From assembly GCA_003427395.1 (NCBI GenBank), contig BFEA01000217.1, positions 2,284,597 to 2,343,723 on the forward strand: 59,127 nucleotides of DNA, written 5' to 3'. Source of the DNA: Chara braunii. Its lineage: Eukaryota; Streptophyta; Charophyceae; Charales; Characeae. The notes beneath the pieces were generated by a model. It ran no database searches and had not been told where the DNA came from. It was given only the letters and a program-made list of their open reading frames with translations. The position numbers and the translations under genes are program-made. This document shows, in pieces, positions 20,460 through 33,031 of the stretch (positions are counted from its first letter, which is position 1; each line of letters opens with the position of its first letter).

Positions 20460-21180
20460 AAGGACATATGGGCCTTGCTCCACTATCCAGATGTGCAAGA
20501 TGAGACTGAATCGTGCACCATGGAAAGATACGTTGCCATATTCTCTGGCTTTGGTGCATGTGGAGAGTAGTGGAGCAAGGCTTGTAACTCTCGTCCGTGT
20601 TGTCAGAGGCCTGCCTCTTCTGGTAGGAAGGATGAAATGACCCGTTTGCCCTTGGTCTACTACTCTTCAAATGCGCAAATGAAAAAAAATTAAGACGAGT
20701 AGTGTCGCGCACCTGAACATGGAAAGATACATTCCCATTGTCTTTGGTGTATGTGGAGAGTAGTGGAGCAAAGCTCATAACGCCGCCTCCCTGCTGGTAG
20801 AGGCCTGTCTCTCCCGCCAGGGGAGGACGGACGTTCTCTTTCGGCCTTGGTCCACTGCTCTTCACATGCACAAACAAACAAAAAAAAAGGCGATGTACCT
20901 TTCCATTGTCGAGGATTCAGCCTCATTTTCACATTTGGAGGGTAGTGAAGCACAGGCAGATACAGGGCATCGATTCACTATCCTCAAAATGTGTGAAAAA
21001 AGATAATCCTGAACATGGAAAGATAAATTGTCATAACGTTCTTTTGTGCATGTGTAGAGTAGTGAAGCGAAGCCCAAAGAAGAAAGATTCGTCAGTCCAG
21101 GCTGCACTACTCTCCACATGTACAAAGACATGTATGTATCAGACTCGTTTTGCATATTTGGGCAGTTATGGAGAGAGGGC
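20460..21180. repeat. Cluster of direct and inverted repeats (catggaaagata / catgtggagagtagtg)
   Basis: catggaaagata occurs at about 20519, 20716 and 21017, each followed about 35-45 bases later by tg(c/t)atgtg(g/t)agagtagtg. Inverted forms (ccactgctcttcacatgcac, actactctccacatgtac) lie between them. The block can fold into several hairpins and looks like stacked foldback elements. No coding. Confidence 0.65.
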
Positions 21181-21212
21181 TGTAACGACCACGGTAGGCC
21201 CGTTTCTGCTGC

Positions 21213-21227
21213 TTAACTGGCAGTTAC

Positions 21228-21259
<32 letters not shown>

Positions 21260-21299
21260 CCATTTCTCGATTTATGCGTGTCATCCTTGCGCAGGGGCC

Positions 21300-21331
<32 letters not shown>

Positions 21332-21366
21332 ACGGATGTCCCGAAGGACTGCCTAACTGGCAGTTA
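21213..21366. mobile_element. Target-site-duplicated insertion containing the U6 retrocopy
   Basis: This is the whole insertion bounded by the duplicated ctgc(t/c)taactggcagttac target, including the 23-base A tail (T on the + strand). Confidence 0.8.
21253..21349 (-). pseudogene. U6 snRNA retrocopy, nearly intact, poly(A) tail and target-site duplication
   Basis: Read on the minus strand it begins GTCCTTCGGGACATCC, contains GGAACGATACAGAGAAGATT, AGCATGGCCCCTGCGCAAGG and ATGACACGCATAAATCGAG, and ends AAATGGTCCAAAT. This is plant U6 with a shorter 5' stem. A run of A instead of U follows (21229-21251 on +). Both ends are bordered by taactggcagttac (21213-21226 and 21353-21366), extended to 18 of 19 bases. 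This is the signature of LINE-mediated insertion. No Pol III terminator or obvious upstream TATA/USE, so a functional gene is unlikely. Confidence 0.9.
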
Positions 21367-21565
21367 CATCTTTGTTTTTTTGTGTTTTTTTTTCTTTTCT
21401 TTTCGGGTTTCATTTGTTTTCTTTCTCTTCTTTGGGCTATACTGCATGCGTGCATGTGGAAACACATGCTTGCCATAAACCATGAGGATAGTCTGCAATC
21501 CATTTGCCCCTTTTCCTTGGTTCCGACGGCGTTCCTCTCTATTGCACTACCAAGTCTTCCCCAAA

Positions 21566-21640
21566 CCCCAAAAGTTGCGGCGCGTTAACGGCCGCGACTT
21601 TTCTTTTGGCTGGGCAAGCTACTGGTGGGGTAAAGGATGA
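21566..21640. repeat. Hairpin and degenerate right end of the TTAAACCACCAGTAC family
   Basis: ccaaaagttgcggc pairs with the complement of ggccgcgacttttcttttgg, and ctactggtggggtaaagg resembles the transposon end gtactggtggtttaaagg of E1. Confidence 0.4.
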
Positions 21641-21699
21641 AGGTCCAATATATTCATCTGGTACGGGGCCCAGTGGCTCATATAAACATTTACAGAGCA

Positions 21700-22278
21700 A
21701 GTCAAGGTAGACCCATCTTGTTGGGTTCACCTTAAACTGACGTTCTCTGAGCTTATTTAAAGTCGGATGCCCAAATGAAGGACAGACTAAAACATGCGAG
21801 GGATAGATCTGAGAAACTCCATCAATTACAGGAAGCTATCCCCCTGGCTTGGGTGCAACAGCTGACGCGATGACCCACCTTGAGAAGGGGGACTGGCTGG
21901 TCCATTGGAAGCAACGACACTCCCCAGCCATCATCAACCGGTCTGTAAGCAAATGGGGACAAATGGTACATAGGGAAGTTTGCGACATAACCTGCCCTGG
22001 GGCTAGGTGGTCGGCCCTTTCGCGAAACGAAGAAGCAGAGCATGACTGTACCTGGGCGGACCTGGTGAGAGTGAGGGTGATTGAAGAAAGAGAAGGATCG
22101 CTCCACGCCTCCCGACCCACTTTCCCCCTTGGAACCCTCACGTTCAATCGGCTGGAAGTCGTTCAGCCCGCTGGAAGTGGATGCAGATGAGCCGGCCAAA
22201 CCCCTCAACCCTCGGCACTATACCGTTAAACAGCAGTACCACCACAGACTGTATAAATCCTGCCTGAAAGGTGAACTG
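21700..22278. other. Open frames on both strands, not recognised
   Basis: A + strand frame of 113 codons (21849-22190) and an overlapping minus frame of 128 codons exist. Neither resembles a known family, and the shadowing strand argues for composition effects. It could be an old transposon fragment. Confidence 0.25.
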
Positions 22279-22360
22279 ATCGAATGACGATGGGAGGAAG
22301 ACTCCATCGAATGACGATGGGAGAAAGACTCCATCGAATGACGATGGGAGAAAGACTCCA
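22279..22360. repeat. 27-base tandem repeat, three copies
   Basis: atcgaatgacgatgggag starts at 22279, 22306 and 22333 and is followed by gaagactcc or aaagactcc. Confidence 0.9.
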
Positions 22361-22732
22361 ACCTCCTGCCGGAGGACCTCCGAGTCTTCTGATGGGAGAA
22401 AAACTCCATCCTCCTGGCACCCCAGTGGCAGATCCTGTACCGCTTTTCCACCCAGATTGGTTGGTCAGGCGAACATATCTCAGACGGTAAGGCCGTCTTT
22501 TCTCCGTTTGCTGCTATTGTGGCAGAATTTCCCAGCCGGCCTGGTCCACTCTGGAACACTGCCTCCTCGTGTGGCGAATGGTCTCCCAGATTTTGAGATG
22601 GACTGCCAGGGAACAAGGCGGGCATTTTGGCCGACTGGTCCTCCTATGAAAGGGACCCCTTTCATATCACAAGATTAGACATGATGATGATTGCTTGGTG
22701 AGCCCGCTGCTTGTTCCAGCGAAATCAGGATA

Positions 22733-22905
22733 TGGTTGGTTTCCCACAGGGCGAATAGCACATAACGCACTATTTGACACCCAGAGTCAAGGGAGCATGG
22801 GACCAACGAAGACATCACGTACACGTTTCGCTTTCCACAAGGCAAAGAGCACATAACGCACTGTTTGACAGCCGGAGTCGAGGCAGCATGGGATCATCTA
22901 AGACA
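22733..22905. repeat. Tandem duplication of about 92 bases, diverged
   Basis: ttcccacagggcgaatagca cataacgcac and tttccacaaggcaaagagca cataacgcac begin the two copies, which continue through gtttgaca and gcatggga. Confidence 0.8.
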
Positions 22906-23820
22906 TAAAAGTATGGACGATACAAGAAAAACCGATCTTAACCCCACAGGTTAAACAACAGAAGATAGTCGAGGCGAGGACTCGCTTCACAGATGAAGAG
23001 CTGGGACCAAGGAAATCAGTCGCACAAAACTTAGATGAAAAGCAATTGGAGAAGGGAGGAGCACACGTGGTCTTCAAACTGCTACCCCACTTCTTTGTCC
23101 CCTACGCCCGCCACCTCCTTTGTCATCCTCCCCGACTAAACCTCTCCCTTCTCTTACCCTTCCTCCTCCCCATCCGGGTGGATGTCACAAGCCAACAGGG
23201 CATCTAATGATGAGGAGCACAGGGGGACACTACACAACTGAAAGAAACAGCGACAAGTGAAGAAGGAAGGGGCCCTGACATGGGGGTTAACCCGGAAGGT
23301 GAACAGAGGGGATTCAAAGGGCAGCACAGGCACGGCACAGAACAAAGGGCGACCAGGGGTGGGAAATGGTGGAGTTGGCCCTGCTGAGTGGAGTCACACT
23401 TGCAGGTGAACGGCAGATGTAGAGACATCATACTGAAAGCAGGGCTACAGAGAAAGAGAGAGTAACGAGGTAGGGAAAAGGCATGGTCAGACAAGGTGGA
23501 CAGTGTGCCCAAGGCTGCCTGGCTGTCTGAAACAATCCCACAAGAGACGTAAACGACCCATATCAAACAAAGGGCTGCAGCGATGGGGAAGCGGGTACTT
23601 GGAAGAGGGGCAGAATGAGGCAAATATCGCAAAAACTGGACAAGAAGGAAGGAAGGAACTGCTTCCAGGTTGAGGATGGGTCGGTGGAATGAGGGTGGTT
23701 AGGAAGGGTAACTACGCAGCCCCAACGGAAAGAAGGGAGTCAGTGGAGCAGTATCTAGGTACGGATGTGGGTGAAATCAATACTAAGGCGAATGCTGCAG
23801 CAAAATTAAAGGGGGAAGGG
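22906..23820. other. Intergenic, purine-rich on the + strand, no gene recognised
   Basis: Open frames on the minus strand (up to 142 codons near 23204-23632) are Ser/Leu/Pro/Cys-rich as expected from base composition. Confidence 0.4.
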
Positions 23821-24024
23821 TTAAACTAGTACTTGGCCCAGCTATCGGCCGTGGCAATTCCTGGTTAACGCGCTGCGCCTTCAGGGCTTTGGGCTACCGG
23901 ACCACAATGGCTGGAAGCGCTAGCCAAAGAAAAATTGAAACGGTACCCTGGCGCTTCGGCAAAAATTGGCGCACGGGCATTCCAGGCTCGGCATCGATAG
24001 CTGGTCCAAGTACTGGTGGTTTAA
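23821..24024. mobile_element. MITE E3 of the TTAAACCACCAGTAC family
   Basis: The left end ttaaactagtacttggccca has lost part of the terminal repeat but keeps the E2-like gctatcggccg. The right end is tccaagtactggtggtttaa. The internal ggaccacaatggctgg is shared with E4. Confidence 0.75.
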
Positions 24025-24031
24025 GAATGGA

Positions 24032-24115
24032 TAGGTCAGAACCAGGCCTGGCATGAGTAGGAGGATTAATGTATAGGTCAGAACGAGGCCTGGCATGAGG
24101 AGCAGGATTACAGAG
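24032..24115. repeat. Tandem duplication of about 43 bases
   Basis: ataggtcagaac.aggcctgg and catgag.ag.aggatta occur twice in direct order, just right of E3. Confidence 0.8.
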
Positions 24116-24363
24116 CGGAGATATTTGTCCCCCGAAAGCCCCACCTCTGTTGACATGGTGCCCCACTGGAGGGGGTTGCCATAATCAATAGGCAGGGCTG
24201 CACACACCTAGAACTAGGCCGTCCTTTAGGGAATATGGAGATGTAGGAAAAGGGGAGACGTTGTGAAATGAGAAACTGTGGAAAGTTGTGGGAAAGAGCT
24301 GGGCCCTTGGAAAAGGGAGAGGTTCAGCCCCGTGAGAAATAGGAAGCTCCAAGATAGGAAGAG

Positions 24364-24557
24364 TTAAACCACTGGTACACGGCCCCAGCCTTGTTGGAAA
24401 AGAAACTCGTCCCCTATGAAAATTTTGGAGCCTCGACATACCGGACCACAATGGCTGGTGGCACCAACCAAAAAAAAAAACAAAGCGCGCCGGTGGCAGT
24501 TTGGGAAAGTTTGGTGCGCAGTAAGGCGCCCGCAGGCTCGAGTATAATGGTAGTTCA
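24364..24557. mobile_element. MITE E4, diverged member of the TTAAACCACCAGTAC family
   Basis: Left end ttaaaccactggtac, right end gtataatggtagttcaa. It shares ccggaccacaatggctgg and the gtgcgcagta..cgcccgcaggctcg subterminal block with E3 and E1. Confidence 0.65.
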
Positions 24558-25108
24558 AGGCTAGAGCCTAAAACTGTAATAACGTTGTATCTATGGGACG
24601 AATGACCCTGTTTCTCACAGGTGTCGCTCCCCACCAATGGTCGGAGCAACCCGTTGGTCAAGGCCTCAATCTGAAGGGTTCTCTCACCACCGCTGGGATC
24701 GTGGGTTTGCAAGAGGGTTTTCCCCCCTCCAAAAAAAAACAATCATGCTTCTGTAGAGCCTTTTTGAGGGCAGTGATATTCTTTGGCCATACAACATGAA
24801 TGTATCCACCCGCTCATGAAATAAGGTGATTAAGGAAGGGAACAGGTGATTTTTGTTAGGTGGAAGAGCATCAACTCGTAGTCCCCATACCTCGTATAGA
24901 GATGTCCTTGTCTTCAACAACTTCTATGTAATGATGAATTTGCACGGTGAGTCAAGCTTTTCAAACTAGAAGTTGCACACTTTCTTTTTTTTTTTATTGG
25001 TGCTCCCAGCCACTGTGGATTGAAAAGCCCCGAGCAATCAAAATTTTAGGAGTGAGCCATTGGTTTCCTTAGGTTGTTGGGGGGGAGGGGGGGGGTAAGG
25101 GGGGCCGC

Positions 25109-25501
25109 TTTAGACCATTAGTACTTTCAAGGCACTTTTATCAAAAGTAAGCGATTGTTCATCAGAAGGATTATAATCTGAATACGCATAAGTCCAATAC
25201 CATGGATGTCCAATCACTTTGATAGTAATTGCATGGAATATAATAGAGCAAATGATGGTATTGCAATGAACATTAGTATAATATCAGGAAAAATAGTCCA
25301 AATGATTTCTATAGTGCTTCCATGAGCACAACTCCAGGGCTATAAACGCCCTGCGTGTCGAAAAATAAATAAATTGGTGCATGTCAGTGTTTGGTTGGTG
25401 TCATCAACGATGTTGCTCCGGAGGCCGAGCCCCAAACATTGAGGTAGCATGCGAGCCTCAACTTTGACAAAATGTAGATGAGAAATGTATTGGTGGTTTA
25501 A
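25109..25501. mobile_element. MITE E5, AT-rich diverged member of the same family
   Basis: Left end ttagaccattagtacttt; right end atgtattggtggttta. The repeats are imperfect. A further left-type end (tttaaaccaccattacct) sits at 25632 without a clear partner. Confidence 0.45.
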
Positions 25502-26119
25502 TAATGTTATCCTGCTCCTTTACAACTATATACTGATACAAGGGTACAAAGTTCAGTTGCACTCCTTCGGTTGTTTGAAAAGTTCAACCAATTATAATTA
25601 AGTTATTTATGATACACCTGAATATAGTGTTTTAAACCACCATTACCTTTCATAAGCAACGTTGACAATTGGAAAGATAACGTTTTGCATTATTCCAGAC
25701 CTCGGGACCACCATTCTCTTACCTAAATGGTCTCGTATGACGTTTCTATCCGTTTAATTATAATTATTGCATAAGTTTTCAAATATTATAATAGTTTTAT
25801 ATTAATTTTCATAATAAAAAAATAAATATAATTTTGTACTCTTCGTTTTTTTTTATTGATTGTATTTTTCACGGATTGTACTTTTTTACAATGATAAATG
25901 ATATCCCTTTGAACTGGACATATAATATTTTAACATGCATTTTGTTTTTTTTTAAATAACAATATGTCAATATGACTTTAATAAGTAGTTTATGTAGTTT
26001 TTTTTTTTTTGTCCATCACTAGGTTGTTTTCCGGGCACCCAGGCACCAGAGTTGTGCCCGAAAACACACCCGGGTGACCGGTTGGGCATGACCCGCAGGC
26101 AGAATCCCGGACAGCTCCA

Positions 26120-26153
<34 letters not shown>

Positions 26154-27093
26154 AAAAAGTATGGAGAACAAATATATTGTGTAGAATTGCAATACAAACA
26201 ATTTTTGGCTGAGGGTCACATCAGAATTTCGCACGGAAATGAAGATTGAAAGAGAAAAAAAAAATTGCACCAAGATACCTCACTGTAAACCCTTTTAGCC
26301 TTTTCAAAAGTAATTTATACCCCTCTTGCCCCCTTTTAAAGTCGACACTTAAAAAAAGAAAAAAAAATAGATTTGGGTTCCTCTCGAAGAGCGTGAAAAT
26401 TCCTTACTGTCGATTTTTATTTTTATTTTCTTACCCCTGTTCGGATATCCCGGGCGTCAGACCCACCTGGGAATCATACTAGGTGACCGTTCAGTTATGA
26501 AAAATTTTATGGGTTCACTATTAATAGTGTTATTCTTTATTGGATTCATACTCGATTTGCTTCAATACTTATCTAGCATGGCAATGAGTTTACCAACTGA
26601 ACAGTTCGTACCTCAACCTTCCACTATTATTGATTGGTAAAACTGCATCTTCGTTATATTCTCAACAATCATTGAAAACAACTTGTGTACGAGCCATACG
26701 AATAATTTGTGCAAGAAGTGAAAACCGTCAGACACATCATTCTCATCATAATATATAAATGGCAATAAAGAAACTTTTTGAGAGTATATTCAAGATCAAG
26801 TAACAAAACATTATATGTTTTTTTTTTTTTTTACTGTTTGTTAATCATCAAGTACGTGTTTTTGTTTTTCTTCATCTTATATCCGCTAATGCATAAAATC
26901 AATGTGGAAAATAAATTGCTCACCTACCTTCTATTTTCTGGGAATAAGGTCATCGAAATTCATCTTCTTTTTGTAGGCAATCACACGTCTTAAGTATCGT
27001 TCTCTCTAGTAGGGACTCTAATTATTATTAGCATGCACAACGTGTATCCCGAAGTTTTAGTTCATAGTTTTCTCTTGCTAAGGTCACTATTTG

Positions 27094-27124
<31 letters not shown>

Positions 27125-30100
27125 TTGTACCAAAAGTTAATAAACAATCACTTACTTAATGCGTTTGTAGTTGTGGCTTATTTCGTTGAATTTATTTTAA
27201 CCAAACATTAATAAACAAATGTAATGGATACCTGCTCCTTCGCATCATGGATACATTTTAATCGAGTTATCCTTCGTAACTAACACGAGCATAAAAAAAT
27301 AAATCCACGTAAAAAGTAAGTATACATAGATTTAACAAATACAAACCAGACTACTCATAAAAGTGTCCACAATTAACATAACCATTGTCGGAATATCAAA
27401 CAAAAAACTTCGAGAAACATGAAGTATTTCTGACATAATCAATATCGTGAACTTGATATAACAAATATTGTTTCCTCATACAACCTCATTAAAAAATATG
27501 AAAAACATACTTCAATAAAATTTGGGTTTCGTTTTTTAGAGTTTGATCGATTATATCCAATATTGTTAGCTCAAAATGTTTTTGTACCTCAGTATTGGTT
27601 TAGACTTATAAAGGTACTTTCTTTTTTTTTTACCTTGAAATTATCATGAACTTTATCATTCTACTAGAGATTTCATTTTTCACAAACTTACTATAAAGAA
27701 CCAATTTTGAAGGCATTCCACTAGTTGAGTTTGTGATTTTCACCTTTTTACGCCGAATTCCCCACGTACATGTTTTTTGGGTCTGGTCATTCTAAATAAC
27801 ATTTGCCCCTACAGTCTTACAATAATTTTCGACACAAAGTTGGATCATACTCGTTTTTTTAGTAAATCGACTACTTATGAAATGATTTTACGAGATAAAT
27901 CCTCTTCTTGACTCATACGATATTGTTGGATCAAATTTTCATTCATTGTTTAAAATTCCCTAATGTTACAGTCTATAAGATTTTTGGTTATGTCACAATC
28001 CTGGTGTGGCCAATCATCTGAAAACAACAATTATATATCATTGGTTTAGTCAGCCTTTACCGAGTCTATTACCTAATATTACGTGGGTTCATTAAACAAC
28101 GTTGAAAACTTTAACTATCACACAAAATTGATAATTTAATATCGTTTCTTTTTTCCAATCTATTTGATAAATTCCCATGCGTTACATATCCGTATGTCAC
28201 AACAACCTGATAAAAACATAACAATAATAAAAAATGTCGCCCTGACATTTTGGTCAAGCTTGGCCCGGAGGGGGGATCTGCTTTGGAAAAAAATGATCGA
28301 AGGTTTACTCGTCTTGATTCGCGTAATTATCATTCACACAATACCATGAGGAGACTTTTGTTGGTGTCAATTATGGTAACCCTCATTTGTGGATTTAGTA
28401 GAGAATTGTCTATGAATTTATGGTATAACCACACTAACTTGTCCCCCTCTTTTACTATTGAACAACGATAACTCCTTATCTACCATTTTTCTAAGTCATA
28501 CCTAAAGTAACATAAAACAACAAATTGTTCCATTAAGAACGAAAATAAACATTTTTCTCTCTTCAAAACGATAAACGATATTTTTTCTGTTTTTTTGCAC
28601 TATACTACTGAAATCAAACTTATATATGTTGAACCGAACGGTATAGGTGTAGGGAAATCCTTATCGTTTATGAATAATACTTGAAATGAGATTTCTTAAT
28701 TACTCAATTTGATGTATTATTTTGTTTTTAATATATTTTTATTAATATATAAAATTAAACATTTAGACTAATCTATGGGTTTCCGATTCCAATTTGGTTG
28801 GAAATATCCTTACGATTATCTTATTAGGACTTCACGTTGGTTACAATTTTTTTCATAATAGCCTCTGTAATTAAAAATGCGAAAACCATTTTGCACAAAG
28901 TTAAATAGACGTGAATGTATATAACGTATCATAGTCGAAGTATAATTTGAACTCTCTTTGTGCATTAAAAAAAAAACAAAGGTTCATCAATTTTTCGCCT
29001 GCATTTGTAAGAGATTTATTGAATGAGAATGTACATAAATACTATCGATGTATTGCGCAAAAGGCTACCTTATTGTTTGTTTTTAGTCTTGGGATTTGAA
29101 AGAGGACTTATTTACACATTGATTTATATCTTAGCATTAACACATAGCAGCAACAAAAACATTTGATTTTCTTTTTAATTTTTTTTTTCTAACTGAGAAA
29201 AGAAAGTTTCAAAATAAAAATTATTCATTATTTTTCTGTAGTAAAAACATATAGACTACTAGAGTGGTCCGGGACCACTTACCGAACCAAATAAAAATAA
29301 TAATAATAATAATAAATTATTATTTTTTATTTTAAATTCGACAAAGAATTTCGATATCATCCTGAGACAAAAGTTGTTCAGTTTATTGTTTTGCAGTACA
29401 TAATTTTTTCTTTGAATTTTGTTCATGGTTTTTTTTTTTTTTTTTTGCTAAGACCCTACTTAGGATGATCCAAGTCGCCCCAAAAAATAGGATGATCCAA
29501 GCTGCGCATGAAAATAGGATGATCCAAGCCGTCTGGGAAAATATGGTGATATGGGCGCCCCGCAAGTAGCCTAAAAAAATATTAATATAATATAATATAT
29601 AAAAATTCACTCAACGCAACATACCTTATAGTTTTTTATAATGTATATTAAGGTCATTACCCAACTTAAACTTCCGTTGAAAATCATGTTCAACGTCCTA
29701 ATAAATGTCCTGCTTTAAATCAAGATTAAAAAAACATTAAACTGCCTTGACGAATTTCCCAACGTACATCTTTATAAATCCGACTTTCGTTGATACATCA
29801 AACACCATACTCAAGCAATAAAATTGACAACTCATGTGTTTTGTACTTCTAGGCTTACTTAGGAAATGACTGCATTTTTTTGTTTCATAAACCCACACGT
29901 GACTGTGGGCTAAGAATTCATTTGAAACTCATACATCATTAAAAAAAAAAAATTGGTAACCCAAAACATACCTCATATATTCAGTCCATGAGAATTAAAA
30001 AAAAAATAAAAGTGTTGTCAAAGGTAACACAAAGTTTACAACAGATTACCATAATCAAACATTTATCATTTTTTTCTGTCAACAAACCAATGGCTCGTTT

Positions 30101-31300
30101 ATAAATCTGTAAAAACGACCCTTCCTTACTTTTTGATTGGAAAGGTTTTGCCAACTACCTTATTCACATCATCGCTCTGTTGACATGGTCAGTAACGTGG
30201 GGTGTGCCCTTTCAAACTAAAGATGACACCTCACTTTCTTTCACCAATTCATGCTCGCAAAGAGCGATGATCGTCAGGATTGGCTCTGGCCCCATATTGA
30301 ATGTTAGTGACTTTTGGTACGTTCCGAGGATTAGGTGGAACCTCCTCCCGTCTCCGCCTTACATTTATGACAAAAGAGTCAATCGTACCTTTCCGCTTCT
30401 TATCATTACCTAACTTCGACAACCTCTCATCGATTGCCTTTTCATAATTTATTTATCTCATGACTTTCAAAGACTTTTTAACCTTACGAAATTTGTTCAA
30501 AATATATCCATCACGTCGATATGTATTGGTACTAAAGACTGGCAGTCGATGTATGTTTTTCAGATCAAACGAAAAACTTGATCAAAGTTGTTGTTGAAAG
30601 TAGTCTTGCGGATATTCTGTCAAATAAGTTGTTGGCTCAAATACTACAGGGAACTTTCCGAATGCAGGATACTTATCACGTCAAACATTTTGAAGATCGT
30701 CACGAATCAAAGTTTCGTTCCCAAGCTGGAACATGTCGAACATTATCTGATCGAAATGGTTCAAACTTCCGACTTTAGAAACCAGCTTCGCTACCTCATT
30801 ACAAACATTTGCATGTACCTATTATATCATTTTTTTCAACATTGTGTGCTCATCCCGCTAGTGAGCAGCAACTAATGGTTCAAACATTAAAAGATATTTC
30901 ATGATATTGTCACCATTGAAAATTCGAATATAGATCTTCGAAGTAGTAGCAGCTCTTTCGATTTTCTCTCCGAACATTTCAACAAATTTCTCAATTTTGT
31001 CTCAAGGACCGTCATTAAGCTTGTTACTTTCTGTCATCTTGTTATAAGCAGATTAACCTGCAAGCGATAGGGCATAAATGTAAGAAGTCGAAATAACTCG
31101 CACGGTCAATCAAATATCAACCTACAAAATCACTGTTAGTATACAAATAATATGAAATTTTCATACTATCCCATCGAGGTGGGCAAAATTTTTCAAAATA
31201 TGATCAATTCATACCTCGTCCTCTAAGGAAGTAGCATTAGTAAAAAAAAAAGAATCTATCTATATTTTAAGAATAGGTTTAAGAACGGTTCGTCATCATG
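25502..31300. other. AT-rich gene-poor island
   Basis: Composition changes sharply from about 50% to strongly AT-rich. Poly-A/T runs occur at 26132, 26820 and 27094. No intact open frame above about 80 codons has family resemblance. Likely decayed transposons; a mutated-methylated-DNA origin is inference. Confidence 0.5.
30150..30412 (+). pseudogene. Possible Ty1/copia polyprotein relic
   Basis: A 77-codon frame at 30180-30413 contains IGSGPILNVSDFWYVPRIRW followed by NLLP, which resembles the G.G-(x)n-DVxYVPxLxxNLLS region just before the integrase zinc finger in copia elements. No flanking protease, integrase or RT was recognised, so this is weak. Confidence 0.3.
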
Positions 31301-33031
31301 TCATTTTTAAACAGATGTTAGTTTGAAATCAAGATAATCCAATAAAATACCCAAGTGTCGTTCCACGGGACAACGGTAGATAGTCGTTATCCCCGACAAT
31401 AGTGTCATCTGTCGAGCGTATCGACTTCTGTCTTAGTCGTAAAAGACGAGAGTCCCCCAACCATGCTACGTTAGAGTTAAACAAAACAAAATGAGAGACA
31501 ACTTGAGAATAACAGATAAGAAAACTCAGGAGATGCCAAGACAGGCGCGAGTGCGTTATCACCTTGTCGCTCTAGCCGGGTGCGCAAACCATACTAGCCG
31601 TTGTCCCTTACGACATGATCGATTCCCGCGAGGCACACCTTTTCTTCCTTAAGGGTTTGTTACCACCCTTAGGGGTGTATCCCCACAGAGCTATTGACCC
31701 ATGTACTAAAGTTTCTTCATGCAGTCGCAAAGGTATGTCAGTACAGGATATTTGCTCGTTTCGATGTAACATAGGTACACATGGTTAAAACCCCTATTGA
31801 ACCCGGACGTCGTCCATTCCCCGGGGCACTTATCTCGTAAATATAAAACGTACGTTGGTCGACTAAAATGGTCTCAATCAAGCGTTAAACCCACAAGTAA
31901 CCCTAGTCCCTTTGACACAATTCATGAAAAGTGAATGTGATAATTAAACTTTCTTATATTGAGATAGATCGACCATAGGCAATACAAAGGCATAGATTCA
32001 CAAAAGATAGTCCTTGCGACTATCGCACATTCGTACCATCAACATAAACTTTGAATACAAAAGTATTCAAATATCATAATACAACAATTTAAGTCAACAT
32101 GAAATTGGTGTTAGAAGATAACCGACAAGATAGTCGGGCTATTTTTATTTTAGCTTGATGAGTTCAACCACCAAAGTTATTTATACCATCCCTATATTGA
32201 CCAAAGACCGTTGAAAGCCGCATCCTTTGCTTCCGTATGAAGATAAATTCGTGCATAGTCATATTGGTGATCGAGTTTTTGAGTGAAACGTTCCGACTGG
32301 TTCAAATTTCGATTTGTGCAAATAGAGCTTACAACTGTCATACATATTGATGGTTGATTCAAGCGAAGCCGCTGTTTTGGTTACCGCTCAGGAACTCGCA
32401 TAACCTGTCCGTGGTAGAGGGTCAACTTCATATTTTGTTGGTCGCTTCGTCCTCCGAGGCAGTAATTACTATTTTTGTCTGACGAATTATGTAAGGACAC
32501 AAAGCGTTGTCACGGTTGCAATTTCTCCCCAAAAGAATTTTACCACATCATTCTACCTACTCTGGATTTGCACTTCTTATGCCGCAAACCCCATCCATAA
32601 AGGTGGCGCATACTTGCGTCTCACCTAACGTTTGTGGTCCACGAACTAGGTTTTTTGTGGCACTTGTTCCCCATCCGTAAGTGGCACCTAGAGCGGTCAC
32701 CTAAAGGATCTCTAAATCAGTCCTCTTCCCACTCACAAGTACAGAAGAACCAAGGAAAGTTATTTTAGGGTACCCCTGCTCCTCACCCGAGTGCAGGCCT
32801 CGGATCTCAAAAGTCGGGTTGACTCCACTGCAAAAAGAACAAGGTATCCCACCTAGTACGGTCCAGTCTGGGTCAATAACATGACCAACTCCTAAAGCAA
32901 TGAACCCCTGCCCCAGATGCTTCCTAGAGAGAGGGAGTGCTCAAACTCAATGCGGGATCGATCACCTATCCCCTCTCGTGGAAAAGTAACATAGATGGAA
33001 ATAAAAATTGAGGGAGGAGGAGAGAGACTCA
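31301..33031. other. Intergenic, possibly decayed LTR-element sequence, no gene
   Basis: Base composition returns to moderate. No open frame of note and no recognised RNA gene. Confidence 0.35.

Noticed and set aside
21253-21349. Functional U6 snRNA gene
   Set aside because: A-tail instead of a T terminator, a target-site duplication around it, and no evident USE/TATA upstream.
22279-22360. Three 27-base units as a CRISPR-like array or a coding repeat with in-frame TGA
   Set aside because: No spacers of unique sequence and a eukaryotic context; the TGA in each unit argues against coding.
25502-31300. Organelle DNA insertion
   Set aside because: AT-rich, but I recognise no plastid or mitochondrial gene, tRNA or rRNA in it.
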